Below, piece after piece: positions 1 through 8,036 of a stretch of DNA of 59,441 nt. Position numbers and translations under genes: made by a program. The first letter of the stretch is position 1. Each line of letters starts with the position of its first letter. The notes under the pieces are model-generated. The model made no database searches. It was not told the origin of the DNA and was given only the letters and a program-made list of their open reading frames with translations. The DNA lies in assembly GCA_019931245.1 (NCBI GenBank), contig JAINDL010000088.1:1-59441 (forward strand). The letters are read 5' to 3'. The stretch is from Bryobacteraceae bacterium CoA2 C42. Its GTDB lineage: Bacteria; Acidobacteriota; Terriglobia; Bryobacterales; Bryobacteraceae.

Positions 1-2
1 CC

Positions 3-734
3 GTCGCGCGAGCCAACGGCGCCAAAAGCCGCGGACCAAAAACTCCTACCGGCAAGTACATCAGCTCTCTCAACTCCATCGTCACCGGCGAAAACCTCGG
101 CAAACTCGAAGCGGACATGCCATCCTGCATGCAAACGCTCACTGTCGCCGAAAAAGCCGTCTATCGCCGCCTGCTCCAAATGAACACCCGGCACATGCAA
201 CCCCGGTCCGAGGCCGAACTCGAGGCCATCCGGCACATCGCCTATCATCAATTCGCCCTCCAACGGCTCGAACGCATCCAGGAAACTCTGCATCAGATCG
301 CCAAGGACGAGATCCTCGAACGCTACCCCCGCATGAATGACATCGAACGCGAGGTCAGCGCCTATAAAGCCAGCCTCGCCGAAGACAAACTCGGCCGCAC
401 CCTCAATCGTGACCGCCGGTCCCACGAAACCTCGGTCATCCACTATCAGAAAGTCTTCCGGACCCTGCGCCGCGATACCCCCATGGTGCCGCCCGAACCG
501 GTCAGCGTCGCCCTCGAAATGCAGCCCGACCAGTCGGAGCCTCCCTCCACCATGCTGGTCGACGAGGCCGTCCAGCATGCCGCTCGCGCCCAGAGCGAAC
601 CCAGCTACCAGGCGCCCGAATGGGTCGATAGGTTGCTCAATAACAGGGAGTTAGTCGAACTCGTCGCCCGTCGCGACAATCGAAAAGTAGTCAACGGCCG
701 GCTCGAAATACCCCGGCTGCCGCGGGCGGCCTGA
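3..734 (+). CDS. TerL-companion protein, 5' end outside the window
   Basis: The frame is open to the left edge, so this is the C-terminal part of a longer protein. An internal ATG at 117 is not a credible start because the conserved-looking segment begins before it: residues encoded from position 9 read ANGAKSRGPKTPTGKY. I recall N-termini of this kind from many uncharacterised, often multicopy acidobacterial proteins, but cannot check it here. The body is charged and helical, then turns proline-rich, and ends in a basic tail. It stops 4 bases before the terminase large subunit gene, so the two are probably co-transcribed. By position it could act like a terminase small subunit or DNA-recognition partner; that is inference from context only. 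No catalytic motif is visible. Confidence 0.7.
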   Translation, partial: VARANGAKSRGPKTPTGKYISSLNSIVTGENLGKLEADMPSCMQTLTVAEKAVYRRLLQMNTRHMQPRSEAELEAIRHIAYHQFALQRLERIQETLHQIAKDEILERYPRMNDIEREVSAYKASLAEDKLGRTLNRDRRSHETSVIHYQKVFRTLRRDTPMVPPEPVSVALEMQPDQSEPPSTMLVDEAVQHAARAQSEPSYQAPEWVDRLLNNRELVELVARRDNRKVVNGRLEIPRLPRAA

Positions 735-738
735 CGCT

Positions 739-2217
739 ATGTTGCTACACGAGTTGATGCCCCGCTGGCGCCCGTCGGCCAAGGCGGAAGCCCTGCCGCC
801 CGATCAACCAGGCAGGGAGCCGGCGCCAGACCCGCCGGCGCCGCTCAAAGCCTCCGAATGGGCCGCCCGGCACTGTAACTTCCTCCCGGATCCCAAGCAA
901 GCCGCGATCCTCGATTGCGCCGACCCCCGGGTCATCTTACTCACCGCCCGCCAGGTCGGCAAAAGCACCATCGCGGCCCTGCGCGCACTCTACCTCGCCG
1001 TCCATCAGGCCCGGTCGCTCATCTTCATGGTCGCGCCCATCGAGACCCAGGCCGGCGAAATCCTCGAAAAGCTCAAAGAGTTCGCCGCGGAACTCGGCTT
1101 CCCCCTCCGGCGCGACGGCAACAATCCCCGCTCCTTGCGGCTGCCCAACGGCTCCCGCATCGTCGCCCGCTCAGCGGTCGCCCGCTCGGTCCGTGGCTTC
1201 TCCAAGGCCTCGCTCATCATAATCGACGAAGCCGCCTTCGTCAACGCAGCCGCCTACCGCGCCCTGTCTCCCATCCTGGCCGTCTCCCAGGGCCACCTGT
1301 GGGCGCTCTCCACCCCCTATGGCCACAACAACCTGTTCGCCGAAATCTGGCACGATCACCAGGCCAATTGGACCCGCTTTGAAATCCGCGCCACGGACTG
1401 TCCCCGGCTGACCCCCGAGTTCCTGGCCTCCGAACGCCGCCTGCACGGCGAACTCTCCTATGCCCAGGAGTACGATTGCCGCTTCATCAGCCACGGCCTC
1501 CAACTGCTCACCCGCGCTCAGGTCACCGCCGCCCTCATCGATCAGGCGCCCGCTCCCGTCCTCGGCCTGTGGGAAAAGACCGAACGCTACTACGGCCTCG
1601 ACCTCGGCAAGCGCCAGGATCATACCGCCTTAGTCGTCCTCGAACTCACCTGGCAATACGGCGCCCGGGACCCGGCCACCCAGCGGACCGCCATGCAACC
1701 CTGCCTCACTGCGCGCTACGCCCCGCGACTGCCGCTCGACACCGAACTCGTCAGCATCCCCGGCTTTCTGCGCGCTGCGACCCAGCGCTTCGATGGCGAG
1801 TTCGGCCGGCCGAAGGTTCCCCAAACCCTGCTCGTCGACGCCACCGGCAACGGTCACGCCCTCATTGAACTGCTCCGGCGAGAACGGCATGGCCTCCGGC
1901 TGCTCCCGGTCTGTATCTCCACCGGACGGACGGCCAAGCACCTCAAGGACAGCTACCTGAGCATCCCCCGCTCGGACCTGTTAACCCGCCTGAAGCTGCT
2001 CTTCGAGCGGGGCCAGATCAAAATGGAGCGCCGCGCCCCGGGCATGGAGATCCTCGAGCGCGAACTCCTGCACTTTGAAACCACCGGCCATCAGTCCGAG
2101 CACGACGACCTCGTCATGGCCCTGGGCCTCGCCATCTGGCAGGCCACGACCGATCATCCCAGCCTGCTGGGCATGCCCGAATCGCCCGGCCCGCTGCCCC
2201 AAAGCCGCCTGATCTAG
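739..2217 (+). CDS. Phage-type terminase large subunit (orphan)
   Basis: 492 residues, a normal TerL length. An N-terminal DNA-packaging ATPase has a Walker A-like loop RQVGKST at residues 71-77, a Walker B strand LIIIDEAA at about 159-166 and a coupling motif STPYG at about 191. A C-terminal RNase H-fold nuclease shows GLDLG (Asp about 288), LLVDATG and the final HDDLVMAL. All motor and nuclease signatures are therefore present and the reading frame is intact. In phages TerL cuts concatemers and pumps DNA into a prohead. Here no portal, capsid, protease, tail or integrase gene follows; the next gene is a dehydrogenase 23 bases downstream. It is either a remnant kept under selection or part of a non-phage two-gene module. 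Confidence 0.9.
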   Translation: MLLHELMPRWRPSAKAEALPPDQPGREPAPDPPAPLKASEWAARHCNFLPDPKQAAILDCADPRVILLTARQVGKSTIAALRALYLAVHQARSLIFMVAPIETQAGEILEKLKEFAAELGFPLRRDGNNPRSLRLPNGSRIVARSAVARSVRGFSKASLIIIDEAAFVNAAAYRALSPILAVSQGHLWALSTPYGHNNLFAEIWHDHQANWTRFEIRATDCPRLTPEFLASERRLHGELSYAQEYDCRFISHGLQLLTRAQVTAALIDQAPAPVLGLWEKTERYYGLDLGKRQDHTALVVLELTWQYGARDPATQRTAMQPCLTARYAPRLPLDTELVSIPGFLRAATQRFDGEFGRPKVPQTLLVDATGNGHALIELLRRERHGLRLLPVCISTGRTAKHLKDSYLSIPRSDLLTRLKLLFERGQIKMERRAPGMEILERELLHFETTGHQSEHDDLVMALGLAIWQATTDHPSLLGMPESPGPLPQSRLI

Positions 2218-2240
2218 CCGGAACGGCCCATAATAACAAC

Positions 2241-3176
2241 ATGCAGGCCGTAAACATCGCGGAGGGTCGCATTCTGGTGGAGCAGGCCAAACGCCCCCGG
2301 CGCCCGCCGGGCTTTGCCCGGATCCGCCTGCTGCTGGCCGGGATTTGCAACACGGACGTGGAGCTACGGCGCGGCTACTACGGCTTCGCCGGACGCCCGG
2401 GTCATGAGTTCGTCGGGGTAGTAGAGGAAGCCGACTCGGCGCGCTGGGTCGGCAAGCGCGTGGTGGGCGACATCAACCTGGCGTGCGGAAGCTGCGATTG
2501 GTGCGCTCGCGGGCTGGGGCGCCACTGCCCGGCGCGGACCGTGCTCGGGATTGTCCGGCATCCGGGGGCCTTCGCCGAGTGGCTGACGCTCCCCGAAGAG
2601 AACCTCATCGCGGTCCCGGAGCATCTGAGCGATGAGGAGGCGGTGTTTTGCGAGCCCGTCGCCGCGGCCTGTGAGATCCAGGAGCAGTTGGGGCGGCTCC
2701 GGGGCGAGCGCGTGGCCGTGTTGGGAGATGGCAAACTCGGGCTGCTCATCGCTCAGGTGCTGCAGGTGGGCGGGGCGCAGGTGTCCCTGTTCGGCCGGCA
2801 TGCCGCCAAGATGGCCATTGCCGAGCGGGCGGGGGTCCGCCTCGGAGGCGAGGGCGAATTCGACGTGACGGTGGACGCCACGGGCTCCCCCGCCGGCCTG
2901 TCGACCGCCGTAGGGATGACCCGGGCTCGGGGGCGCGTCGTGATGAAGTCCACAGTAGCCACCCCGGTCTGTCTGGACATGGCGCCGGTCATCGTCCGGG
3001 AGATCAGCCTGATCGGGTCGCGCTGCGGGCGAATGGCGCCGGCCATGCGGCTGCTGGCCCGACGCCAAATCGAGGTGCGGGCGATGATCGCCGGCCGGTT
3101 CCCCCTGCGCGAGGCCGCCCGCGCCTTCCAACGGGCGGAGGAGAAGGGCTGCCTGAAGGTTCTCCTCCATCCGTAA
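2241..3176 (+). CDS. Zinc-dependent alcohol dehydrogenase-like protein (MDR family)
   Basis: 311 residues, short for the medium-chain dehydrogenase family (about 340-350) but with both domains. The GroES-like part has the catalytic-zinc set ICNTD (Cys about 36) and GHEF (about 54), and a structural zinc cluster CGSCDWCARG followed by RHC. The Rossmann part begins at VLGDGKLGLL and contains VDATGSP, typical of NAD(P)-dependent sorbitol/threonine dehydrogenase-like enzymes. The substrate cannot be told. It follows the terminase by 23 bases on the same strand and precedes a region of gene remnants. Its third codon positions are G-rich whereas the terminase before it is C-rich, suggesting a different history from its neighbour. 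Confidence 0.85.
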   Translation: MQAVNIAEGRILVEQAKRPRRPPGFARIRLLLAGICNTDVELRRGYYGFAGRPGHEFVGVVEEADSARWVGKRVVGDINLACGSCDWCARGLGRHCPARTVLGIVRHPGAFAEWLTLPEENLIAVPEHLSDEEAVFCEPVAAACEIQEQLGRLRGERVAVLGDGKLGLLIAQVLQVGGAQVSLFGRHAAKMAIAERAGVRLGGEGEFDVTVDATGSPAGLSTAVGMTRARGRVVMKSTVATPVCLDMAPVIVREISLIGSRCGRMAPAMRLLARRQIEVRAMIAGRFPLREAARAFQRAEEKGCLKVLLHP

Positions 3177-3182
3177 CCCCGG

Positions 3183-3322
3183 TCACAGCCCGGCGCGGAA
3201 GGCGGCGTTGGCCTCGGAAGTGCGGAGGGCGCGATCGTAGATCCGTAGCTTGAGCTCGGCGCGGTTGTCGACCGTCAGGTTGGCCGCTCCCTGAGTCGCG
3301 CTGCGGCCGATGAGCGCCGGCC
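3183..3322 (-). pseudogene. C-terminal remnant of a LamG-like domain protein
   Basis: Reading the minus strand into the stop at 3183-3185 gives a tail with LTVDNRAELKLRIYDRALR and an end AFRAGL. The pattern LRIYDRAL resembles the last strand of LamG/concanavalin domains found at the ends of large secreted bacterial proteins. The frame continues only to about 3322, where the plus-strand nitrilase remnant begins, so no full gene exists. It is the broken end of a minus-strand gene whose remainder was deleted. The assignment rests on a short motif and is moderate. Confidence 0.4.
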
Positions 3323-3324
3323 CT

Positions 3325-3881
3325 TTTCCTCTGAGCGAGGCCGCCCGCGCCGGGGCCAGCGTCCTGTGCTTCCCCGCATGCTACCTGCCTGGCTACCGCA
3401 ATCCCGATCGCCGGCTTCCGCCGTCCGGCGCCCGGACCCTCGAATCCGCCTGGACTACCCTTGCCGAGACCACCCGGCGCGCCGGTATACCCGTCATCGT
3501 CGGCACCGAACGCCTCGCGGCTCACGGCTTACACGCCGCCGCGTTCGTCCTCAACCCCGAGGGGGCCCGGGCGGGATTCGAGCACAAGGTGCCAATCGAT
3601 CCCTCCGAAGAGGGCGTCTACCCCCCGAGCCGGTCGCCATCTGCTTGCCGCCGCACCCTCCGGTTCGGCGTGACCATCTGTCATGAAGGCTCCCACTATC
3701 CGGAGACCGTCCGCTGGGCCGCCCGCCACGGCGCTCATCTCGGGCCGCCGAGAACGCCTGCTACTTCGCCACGGTCCGCTATGTGAGCAACCCTTCCGGC
3801 ACCCCCGGCCCTCTGCTGGCCGATCTCGATCTGATGCTGGCCACGAACCAGTTCGCCCGCCGCCACCGGCACGTTGACTGA
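3325..3881 (+). pseudogene. Carbon-nitrogen hydrolase (nitrilase family), broken
   Basis: Several nitrilase blocks are recognisable but no longer joined in one frame. From about 3325 the frame reads EAARAGASVLCFPACYLPGY and then IPVIVGTERL, FEHKVPID (candidate catalytic Lys) and VTICHEGSHYPE (candidate nucleophile Cys). The frame then fails near 3750. A second frame resumes with ENACYFATVRYVSNPSG and ends PLLADLDLML...RRHRHVD at the stop 3879-3881. Relative to intact relatives, the N-terminus and two internal blocks (after the Cys region and before LLADLDL) are missing. The gene must be non-functional. It collides at its left end with the LamG-like remnant on the other strand, which marks a deletion scar. 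Confidence 0.8.
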
Positions 3882-4320
3882 GCGGGAACCTTCCGGGCGA
3901 CCCGAGAGTCTGAACAGACGGCATGCTCACCTCCGCGCCGGCTCGCGTTTCGCTCCTGGTGGTTCTCGAAATACTGCTCTGTTGAACTAGCCCTTCCGGG
4001 ACCGGCTCACGAAGGTTTCCCCTCCGCTGCCGCGCACGAAGGAGCCTGCTCTGCAACTCGGCTTGGCCCTCTGCTGCGCCACCCTGTTTTGTCTCATTGC
4101 CCCGGCCACCCAAGGGCTCGCCACGCCGGATCGCCACCCCCGTCCTGGCTCTCCCCGACGCTCGGCGCCTGGAGTCTTCCCGGAAACCTGCTGGGTCTTG
4201 GCCTTCAGGCCTTCCGGTTCGATGGTTCGACACCATATCCCGTCCTCATCGTGGCCCTCAAGGCGCGGCTGTTGGCATACTACGCCGGATCGCCGCCCTC
4301 CTACTCTTCGCCCTCGCGCC

Positions 4321-4616
4321 AGGATTTCGTCCTGGAGCTTTACCTCGCTGCCGCTCCGGCCGTTGCCCTCGCCTGGCTGATCGGCCGCCAAACAAGCAGC
4401 CGGAAGGCCATCTGGCAGACCGGGGTCGCCGGCATCGCCGTTCCCCTGGCGCTCTCCGCTATCGGAAGCGGCATGGCGCAAACCGCCGGCCGGAATCTCC
4501 GCCCTTGGCCGAAAGTTCCCGGCGGATTCCTGATCGCCCCCCTGCGGCCCGCGGGTCTAGAATCGTGGATCTTTGGCGCCGTGGAGATCTGCGAGTTCTG
4601 CCCCCTGCTCGTCGCG
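4321..4616 (+). repeat. 296-bp direct repeat, copy 1
   Basis: The segment starting AGGATTTCGTCCTGG and ending CTGCTCGTCGCG recurs at 4661-4956. By eye the copies differ at 6 of 296 positions with no gaps. The period is 340 bp, leaving a 44-bp spacer. This copy is in frame with the upstream hydrophobic reading frame. Confidence 0.95.
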
Positions 4617-4660
4617 CGAAGCGCCGGCGTTCCGCCGGGAGTCTCCGGTCCCCTGGGGCC

Positions 4661-4956
4661 AGGATTTCGTCCTGGAGCTTTACCTCGCTGCCGCTCCGGC
4701 CGTTGCCCTCGCCTGGCTGATCGGCCGCCAAACAAGCAGCCGGAAGGCCATCTGGCAGACCGGGGTCGCCGGCACCGCCGTTCCCCTGGCGCTCTCCGCC
4801 ATCGGAAGCGGCATCGCGCAAACCGCCGGCCGGAATCTCTGCCCTTGGCCGAAAGTTCCCGGCGGATTCCTGATCGCCCCCCTGCCGCCCGCGGGTCTCG
4901 AATCGTGGATCTTTGGCGCCGTGGAGATCTGCGAGTTCTGCCCCCTGCTCGTCGCG
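4661..4956 (+). repeat. 296-bp direct repeat, copy 2
   Basis: Near-identical second copy of 4321-4616. In its own frame it encodes the same hydrophobic peptides, but that frame is shifted relative to copy 1, so the duplication broke the gene rather than lengthening the protein. The few differences imply the event is fairly recent. Confidence 0.95.
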
Positions 4957-5036
4957 GAGTCCTCTCCGGCTTCTGGTCCGCGGCCGTCGCCGCACTGCTT
5001 GGTTATATCGGCTCCCACTCCCATTGAGAAGGCAGC

Positions 5037-5174
5037 GTGGGCCGCCCCTGGGCGCTTTCTGTCCCGCTCCTCGCCCTCACCTCGTTCCCGGCACGCGCGA
5101 GTCACCAGACGCCTGGCTTTGCTCATCGCCTCGCTTCGTGTGCCCAGTGCCGTCGCGCCAGGCCGAGAAAATGA
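5037..5174 (+). other. Possible remnant: signal-peptide-like 45-codon frame
   Basis: A GTG at 5037 is preceded by GAGAAGG and opens a short frame beginning MGRPWALSVPLLALTSF, which looks like a Sec signal peptide, followed by SHQTPGFAH and CAQC. It stops at 5172-5174 inside the 3' end of the convergent LysR gene. It may be the truncated start of a secreted protein formerly downstream of the decayed membrane gene. The support is weak. Confidence 0.2.
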
Positions 5175-6013
5175 CGCAGGGGCGTCCCGTCCACGGCCTC
5201 TCGCCGCCACGCCATGGCCACCGTCCAGGCCGCTTCCGCCACCCCCACCTCCATCACCCGCAATCCCGCAATTCCCATCGCCGTCACGGACCCCGGCACC
5301 AGACTCACCCCCACCCCCGCCCGCACCAGCGCCAGCGCCGTCAGCAACTGATGGGTCTCCTGCCCCACCCGCGGCGTCACCCCCAACGCCCGGCACGTCG
5401 CCAGAACATGGTCATGAAACGTCGGCGACACGCTCCGCGACAGCATGACAAACGGACTCGCCCACAACGCCCGCTGGCTCCGCGGACCCTTGGCCGCCGC
5501 CACCAGCCGCAACTCCTCCCGCCGGATGGCTTCCACTTCCAGGTCCGGCCCCGCCGCGTCCAATCGCAGGAAGCCAACGTCCAGCTCGCCCCGCCGCAGC
5601 GCGTCCGCCTGCTCCCCGCTCGCCATGTCCCGCACGGTCAGCCGGACCTCGGGATGCCGGCGGTGAAACGCACCCAGCACCTCCGGCAGCCCGGCGAACA
5701 GGGTCGTCAAGCCCGCGCCAATGCGCAGCTCCCCGCTCGTGCCCCCCAGCACTCCGCGCGCTCTCGCTTCGGCCTCCTCCGCCTCGGCCAGCACCAGCCG
5801 CGCCCGGTCCGCCAACGCCGCCCCGGCTGCCGTCAGCCGCACGCCCCGCGCCAGACGTTCAAACAATCGACCGCCGATCCGCTCCTCCACCAACCGGATC
5901 CGCTTGGTCAACGCCGGTTGCGAGACCCCCAGCCGCTCCGCGGCCCGGCCAAAGTGTCCCAGCTCCGCCAGGGTCGCTACCGCCTGAAAATCCACCAGAT
6001 CCAGCGCTGCCAT
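5123..6013 (-). CDS. LysR-family transcriptional regulator
   Basis: 296 residues, typical for the family. The N-terminal winged HTH is clear: FQAVATLAELGHFGRAAERL then GVSQPALTKRIRLVEERIG and LFERLARGVRLTAAG. A periplasmic-binding-like effector domain follows from about residue 90 (GELRIGAGLTTLF). It is divergent from the ROK-kinase/MFS pair with about 70 bases between starts, the usual arrangement in which a LysR protein controls its divergent neighbours. A T-N11-A palindrome lies on its own start codon. The effector is unknown; a sugar or sugar derivative would fit the neighbouring kinase and transporter. Confidence 0.92.
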   Translation of the reverse strand: MAALDLVDFQAVATLAELGHFGRAAERLGVSQPALTKRIRLVEERIGGRLFERLARGVRLTAAGAALADRARLVLAEAEEAEARARGVLGGTSGELRIGAGLTTLFAGLPEVLGAFHRRHPEVRLTVRDMASGEQADALRRGELDVGFLRLDAAGPDLEVEAIRREELRLVAAAKGPRSQRALWASPFVMLSRSVSPTFHDHVLATCRALGVTPRVGQETHQLLTALALVRAGVGVSLVPGSVTAMGIAGLRVMEVGVAEAAWTVAMAWRREAVDGTPLRHFLGLARRHWAHEARR

Positions 6014-6026
6014 AACAACAGGTTAT
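6012..6026. promoter_or_regulatory. Candidate LysR box (T-N11-A palindrome)
   Basis: ATAAC-AACAG-GTTAT is a perfect 5-bp inverted repeat with a 5-bp spacer and satisfies T-N11-A (T6013 to A6025). It overlaps the LysR start codon at 6011-6013 and sits about 60-70 bases upstream of the divergent kinase start, so it could serve autorepression and activation. Short palindromes occur by chance; binding is inferred. Confidence 0.4.
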
Positions 6027-6084
6027 CGGCAGTCACGGTCTCGTGTATTGGACGCTATGGCACGCCACCCTGACAATGATCAGT

Positions 6085-6867
6085 ATGCCCCCCATTCCGC
6101 TCGGCGTCGATCTCGGCGGCACGAAGCTCCTGATCCTCGCTGAAACCCCCGCGGGCGAACGAACCTGGAAGTTCCCCACCGGCCCCGGCTTCACCCCGGC
6201 CGACTTCGATGCGCACCTCGCCGCCGTTGGCGCCGAACTCGCGCCGGCGGAACTCGTCTACGGCCTCTCCGTCCCTGGTCTGGTCAACGACGAAGGCGTC
6301 GTCGGGCCCTGCGATGTCCTTCCTCTCCTCAACGGCTGGCGGCCCCGCGCCGCCGCCGCGCTCAACGACGGCCAGGCCGCCCTCACGGCTTACGCCGCCG
6401 GCTGCGCCCCCGGCGCCACCCTCGCCATCGTTGGTTCCGGCACCGCCATCGCCGCCGCCCTGCAGATCGCCGGCCACCGCGTCCCCTGCACCGAACTCGG
6501 CTACGTCCCCTACGGTCCGGAAGCGACCCTCGACGCCGCCGCCTCCGGCGCCGCGCTGCTTGCTCACCTCGCACTCACCGCGCCCGAACTGGCCGAACGC
6601 CTCAGCCGCCACGACCCGGTCGCCACCGCCGCCGTTCGCGCGGCTGGCGAGGCTTTCGGCGCTGGCATCGCCGCCCTCATCAACCTCTTCCGCCCCGAAC
6701 GGATCGGCCTGTACGGCGGCACGCTCACCTACCTCGGCTACCTCACCGCCGCCCTCGCCGCCGTCGACCGCCGGGCGCTGCCGGCGCTCCGTCCGTCCTG
6801 CCGGGTCGAACTCGTTCCGCAGCCCGAACTCATCGCCGCCCGCGGCGCGCTGCTGGCGGTGCGATGA
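6085..6867 (+). CDS. ROK/hexokinase-fold sugar kinase-like protein
   Basis: The phosphate-binding signature GVDLGGTKLLIL lies directly after the start, followed by a second ASKHA motif VGSGTAIAAALQ and a late glycine-rich LYGGTLTYLGYL. Starting at ATG 6085 gives 260 residues; ATG 6076 (three residues earlier) is equally possible and neither has a strong ribosome site. It is a little short for ROK kinases (about 300), and I do not see the zinc-binding CxCGxxGC motif of canonical ROK proteins, so it may be a glucokinase-like or inactive relative. Its stop overlaps the MFS start by 4 bases (ATGA), so the two are translationally coupled; together they suggest uptake and phosphorylation of a sugar. 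Confidence 0.75.
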   Translation: MPPIPLGVDLGGTKLLILAETPAGERTWKFPTGPGFTPADFDAHLAAVGAELAPAELVYGLSVPGLVNDEGVVGPCDVLPLLNGWRPRAAAALNDGQAALTAYAAGCAPGATLAIVGSGTAIAAALQIAGHRVPCTELGYVPYGPEATLDAAASGAALLAHLALTAPELAERLSRHDPVATAAVRAAGEAFGAGIAALINLFRPERIGLYGGTLTYLGYLTAALAAVDRRALPALRPSCRVELVPQPELIAARGALLAVR

Positions 6868-8036
6868 ACTTTCGCTGGCGCGTCGCGGCGCTCTCGTCCC
6901 TGCTGCTCGGCCTCACGGTCGGCCTGCCCTATTACGCCATCGCCTTCTTCTACGACTACTGGGAGACCAGCTACGGCTGGTCCCGCGGGGCCATCATGCT
7001 CGGCCTGCCGCTGGGCACCTTCGTCACCCTCATCCTGGGCCCGCTCTACGTCCGGCGCCTGTCGCCGCGCCACTCCATCACGGGCGGTGCCGTGCTGGTG
7101 GCCGCCTCGCTCGCCGGCTTTGGCCTGATGCCGCCGAACCTGCTCGTCTACTACGGCGTTTGGATCCTCTACATGGCCGGCTGGAGCTTCGCCGGGCCGC
7201 TGGCGCATCAGATTCTGCTCAGCCGGCTGTTTCCCGAAAAGCCCGGCCCGGCGCTGGCGCTCGCCTACTTCGGCATCAGCCTGCTGGGGGCGCTCTCGGT
7301 GGTTCTGCTGGCCCGTCCGCTCACCCTTGCTTACGGCTTTCCAACCGCGCTCCTCATTCTCGGCGGCATCGTCATGCTGGCCGTGCCGCTCGCCCACTGG
7401 GGCCTGCCCGCCACCAAGCCGGACCACCACGCGCGCTCGAAGCCCGCGCCGGTCGTCCGCAACCGGGCCTTCTGGCTGCTGCTGACCGGCACCACCAGCT
7501 CGATAGCGGGCATCGGCGGCATCAGCCAGCACCTGAAGCTGATCCTGCGCGAGGTGAACTACCCGAACCAGGCGCGCCTGGACGCCGTCTACGGACTCAC
7601 CGTCATGCTGATGCTGCTCACCGGTTCGGCCGGCCGTTTTCTGTTCGCCTGGAGCATCAACCGCTTCCCGAAGCGCGCCGTGCTGAGCGGGGCTTTTGGC
7701 CTCATGGTGGGCTCGCTGCCGCTGCTGCTCGTGCTGGACTGGTCGCCGGACCGGATGCCGTACCTGTTCGCGCTGCTCTTCGGCCTGGGGATGAGCGTCG
7801 ATTCGCTGCTGCTGCCCCTGGTGGCGGCCGAGCACTTCGGTAGCCGGTCGCTGTCGGCGGTGCTGGCGATTATTGTGCCGGTGAACGTGGTGGGGCAGTC
7901 GTGGTTTCCGTCGCTGATGTCGGTGCTCTGGTCGGCGACCGGAAGCTACACGGTCCCGCTGCTGGTGACGTTCGCCTTCATTCTGGCCGGGCGGTTTCTG
8001 CTGGCGGCGCTGCCGGCGCCGGACGTGGAAAACTAG
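6864..8036 (+). CDS. MFS transporter
   Basis: 390 residues with about twelve hydrophobic segments in two halves joined by a charged central loop (LPATKPDHHARSKPAP, about residues 180-195), the normal major-facilitator layout. N-terminal segment VAALSSLLLGLTVGLPYYAI and the motif YGWSRGAI resemble oxalate/formate-antiporter-like and monocarboxylate-type MFS members. It overlaps the kinase gene by 4 bases and should be co-expressed with it under the LysR regulator. Its stop codon overlaps the convergent phosphoesterase gene's stop (CTAG at 8033-8036). The substrate is not predictable from sequence. Confidence 0.9.
   Translation: MNFRWRVAALSSLLLGLTVGLPYYAIAFFYDYWETSYGWSRGAIMLGLPLGTFVTLILGPLYVRRLSPRHSITGGAVLVAASLAGFGLMPPNLLVYYGVWILYMAGWSFAGPLAHQILLSRLFPEKPGPALALAYFGISLLGALSVVLLARPLTLAYGFPTALLILGGIVMLAVPLAHWGLPATKPDHHARSKPAPVVRNRAFWLLLTGTTSSIAGIGGISQHLKLILREVNYPNQARLDAVYGLTVMLMLLTGSAGRFLFAWSINRFPKRAVLSGAFGLMVGSLPLLLVLDWSPDRMPYLFALLFGLGMSVDSLLLPLVAAEHFGSRSLSAVLAIIVPVNVVGQSWFPSLMSVLWSATGSYTVPLLVTFAFILAGRFLLAALPAPDVEN

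Larger units (their letters stand above)
4089..5027 (+). pseudogene. Degraded membrane-protein gene with internal duplication
   Basis: No intact gene lies between 3882 and 5122. Within it, hydrophobic stretches suggest an old integral membrane protein: LELYLAAAPAVALAWLIG, AIWQTGVAGIAVPLALSAIG and, near the end, FWSAAVAALLGYIGSHSH before a stop at 5025-5027. The middle was duplicated and the copies lie in different frames, so the single long frame from 4089 changes from membrane-like to arginine/proline-rich nonsense after the first copy. 3882-4088 holds nothing I recognise. I do not know the ancestral family. The hydrophobic peptides support former coding; the duplication and frame change support decay. 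Confidence 0.4.

Noticed and set aside
739-2217. Reading the terminase as proof of a prophage
   Set aside because: No other packaging, structural, lysis or integration gene follows within the window. The left side is not visible, so the question stays open only there.
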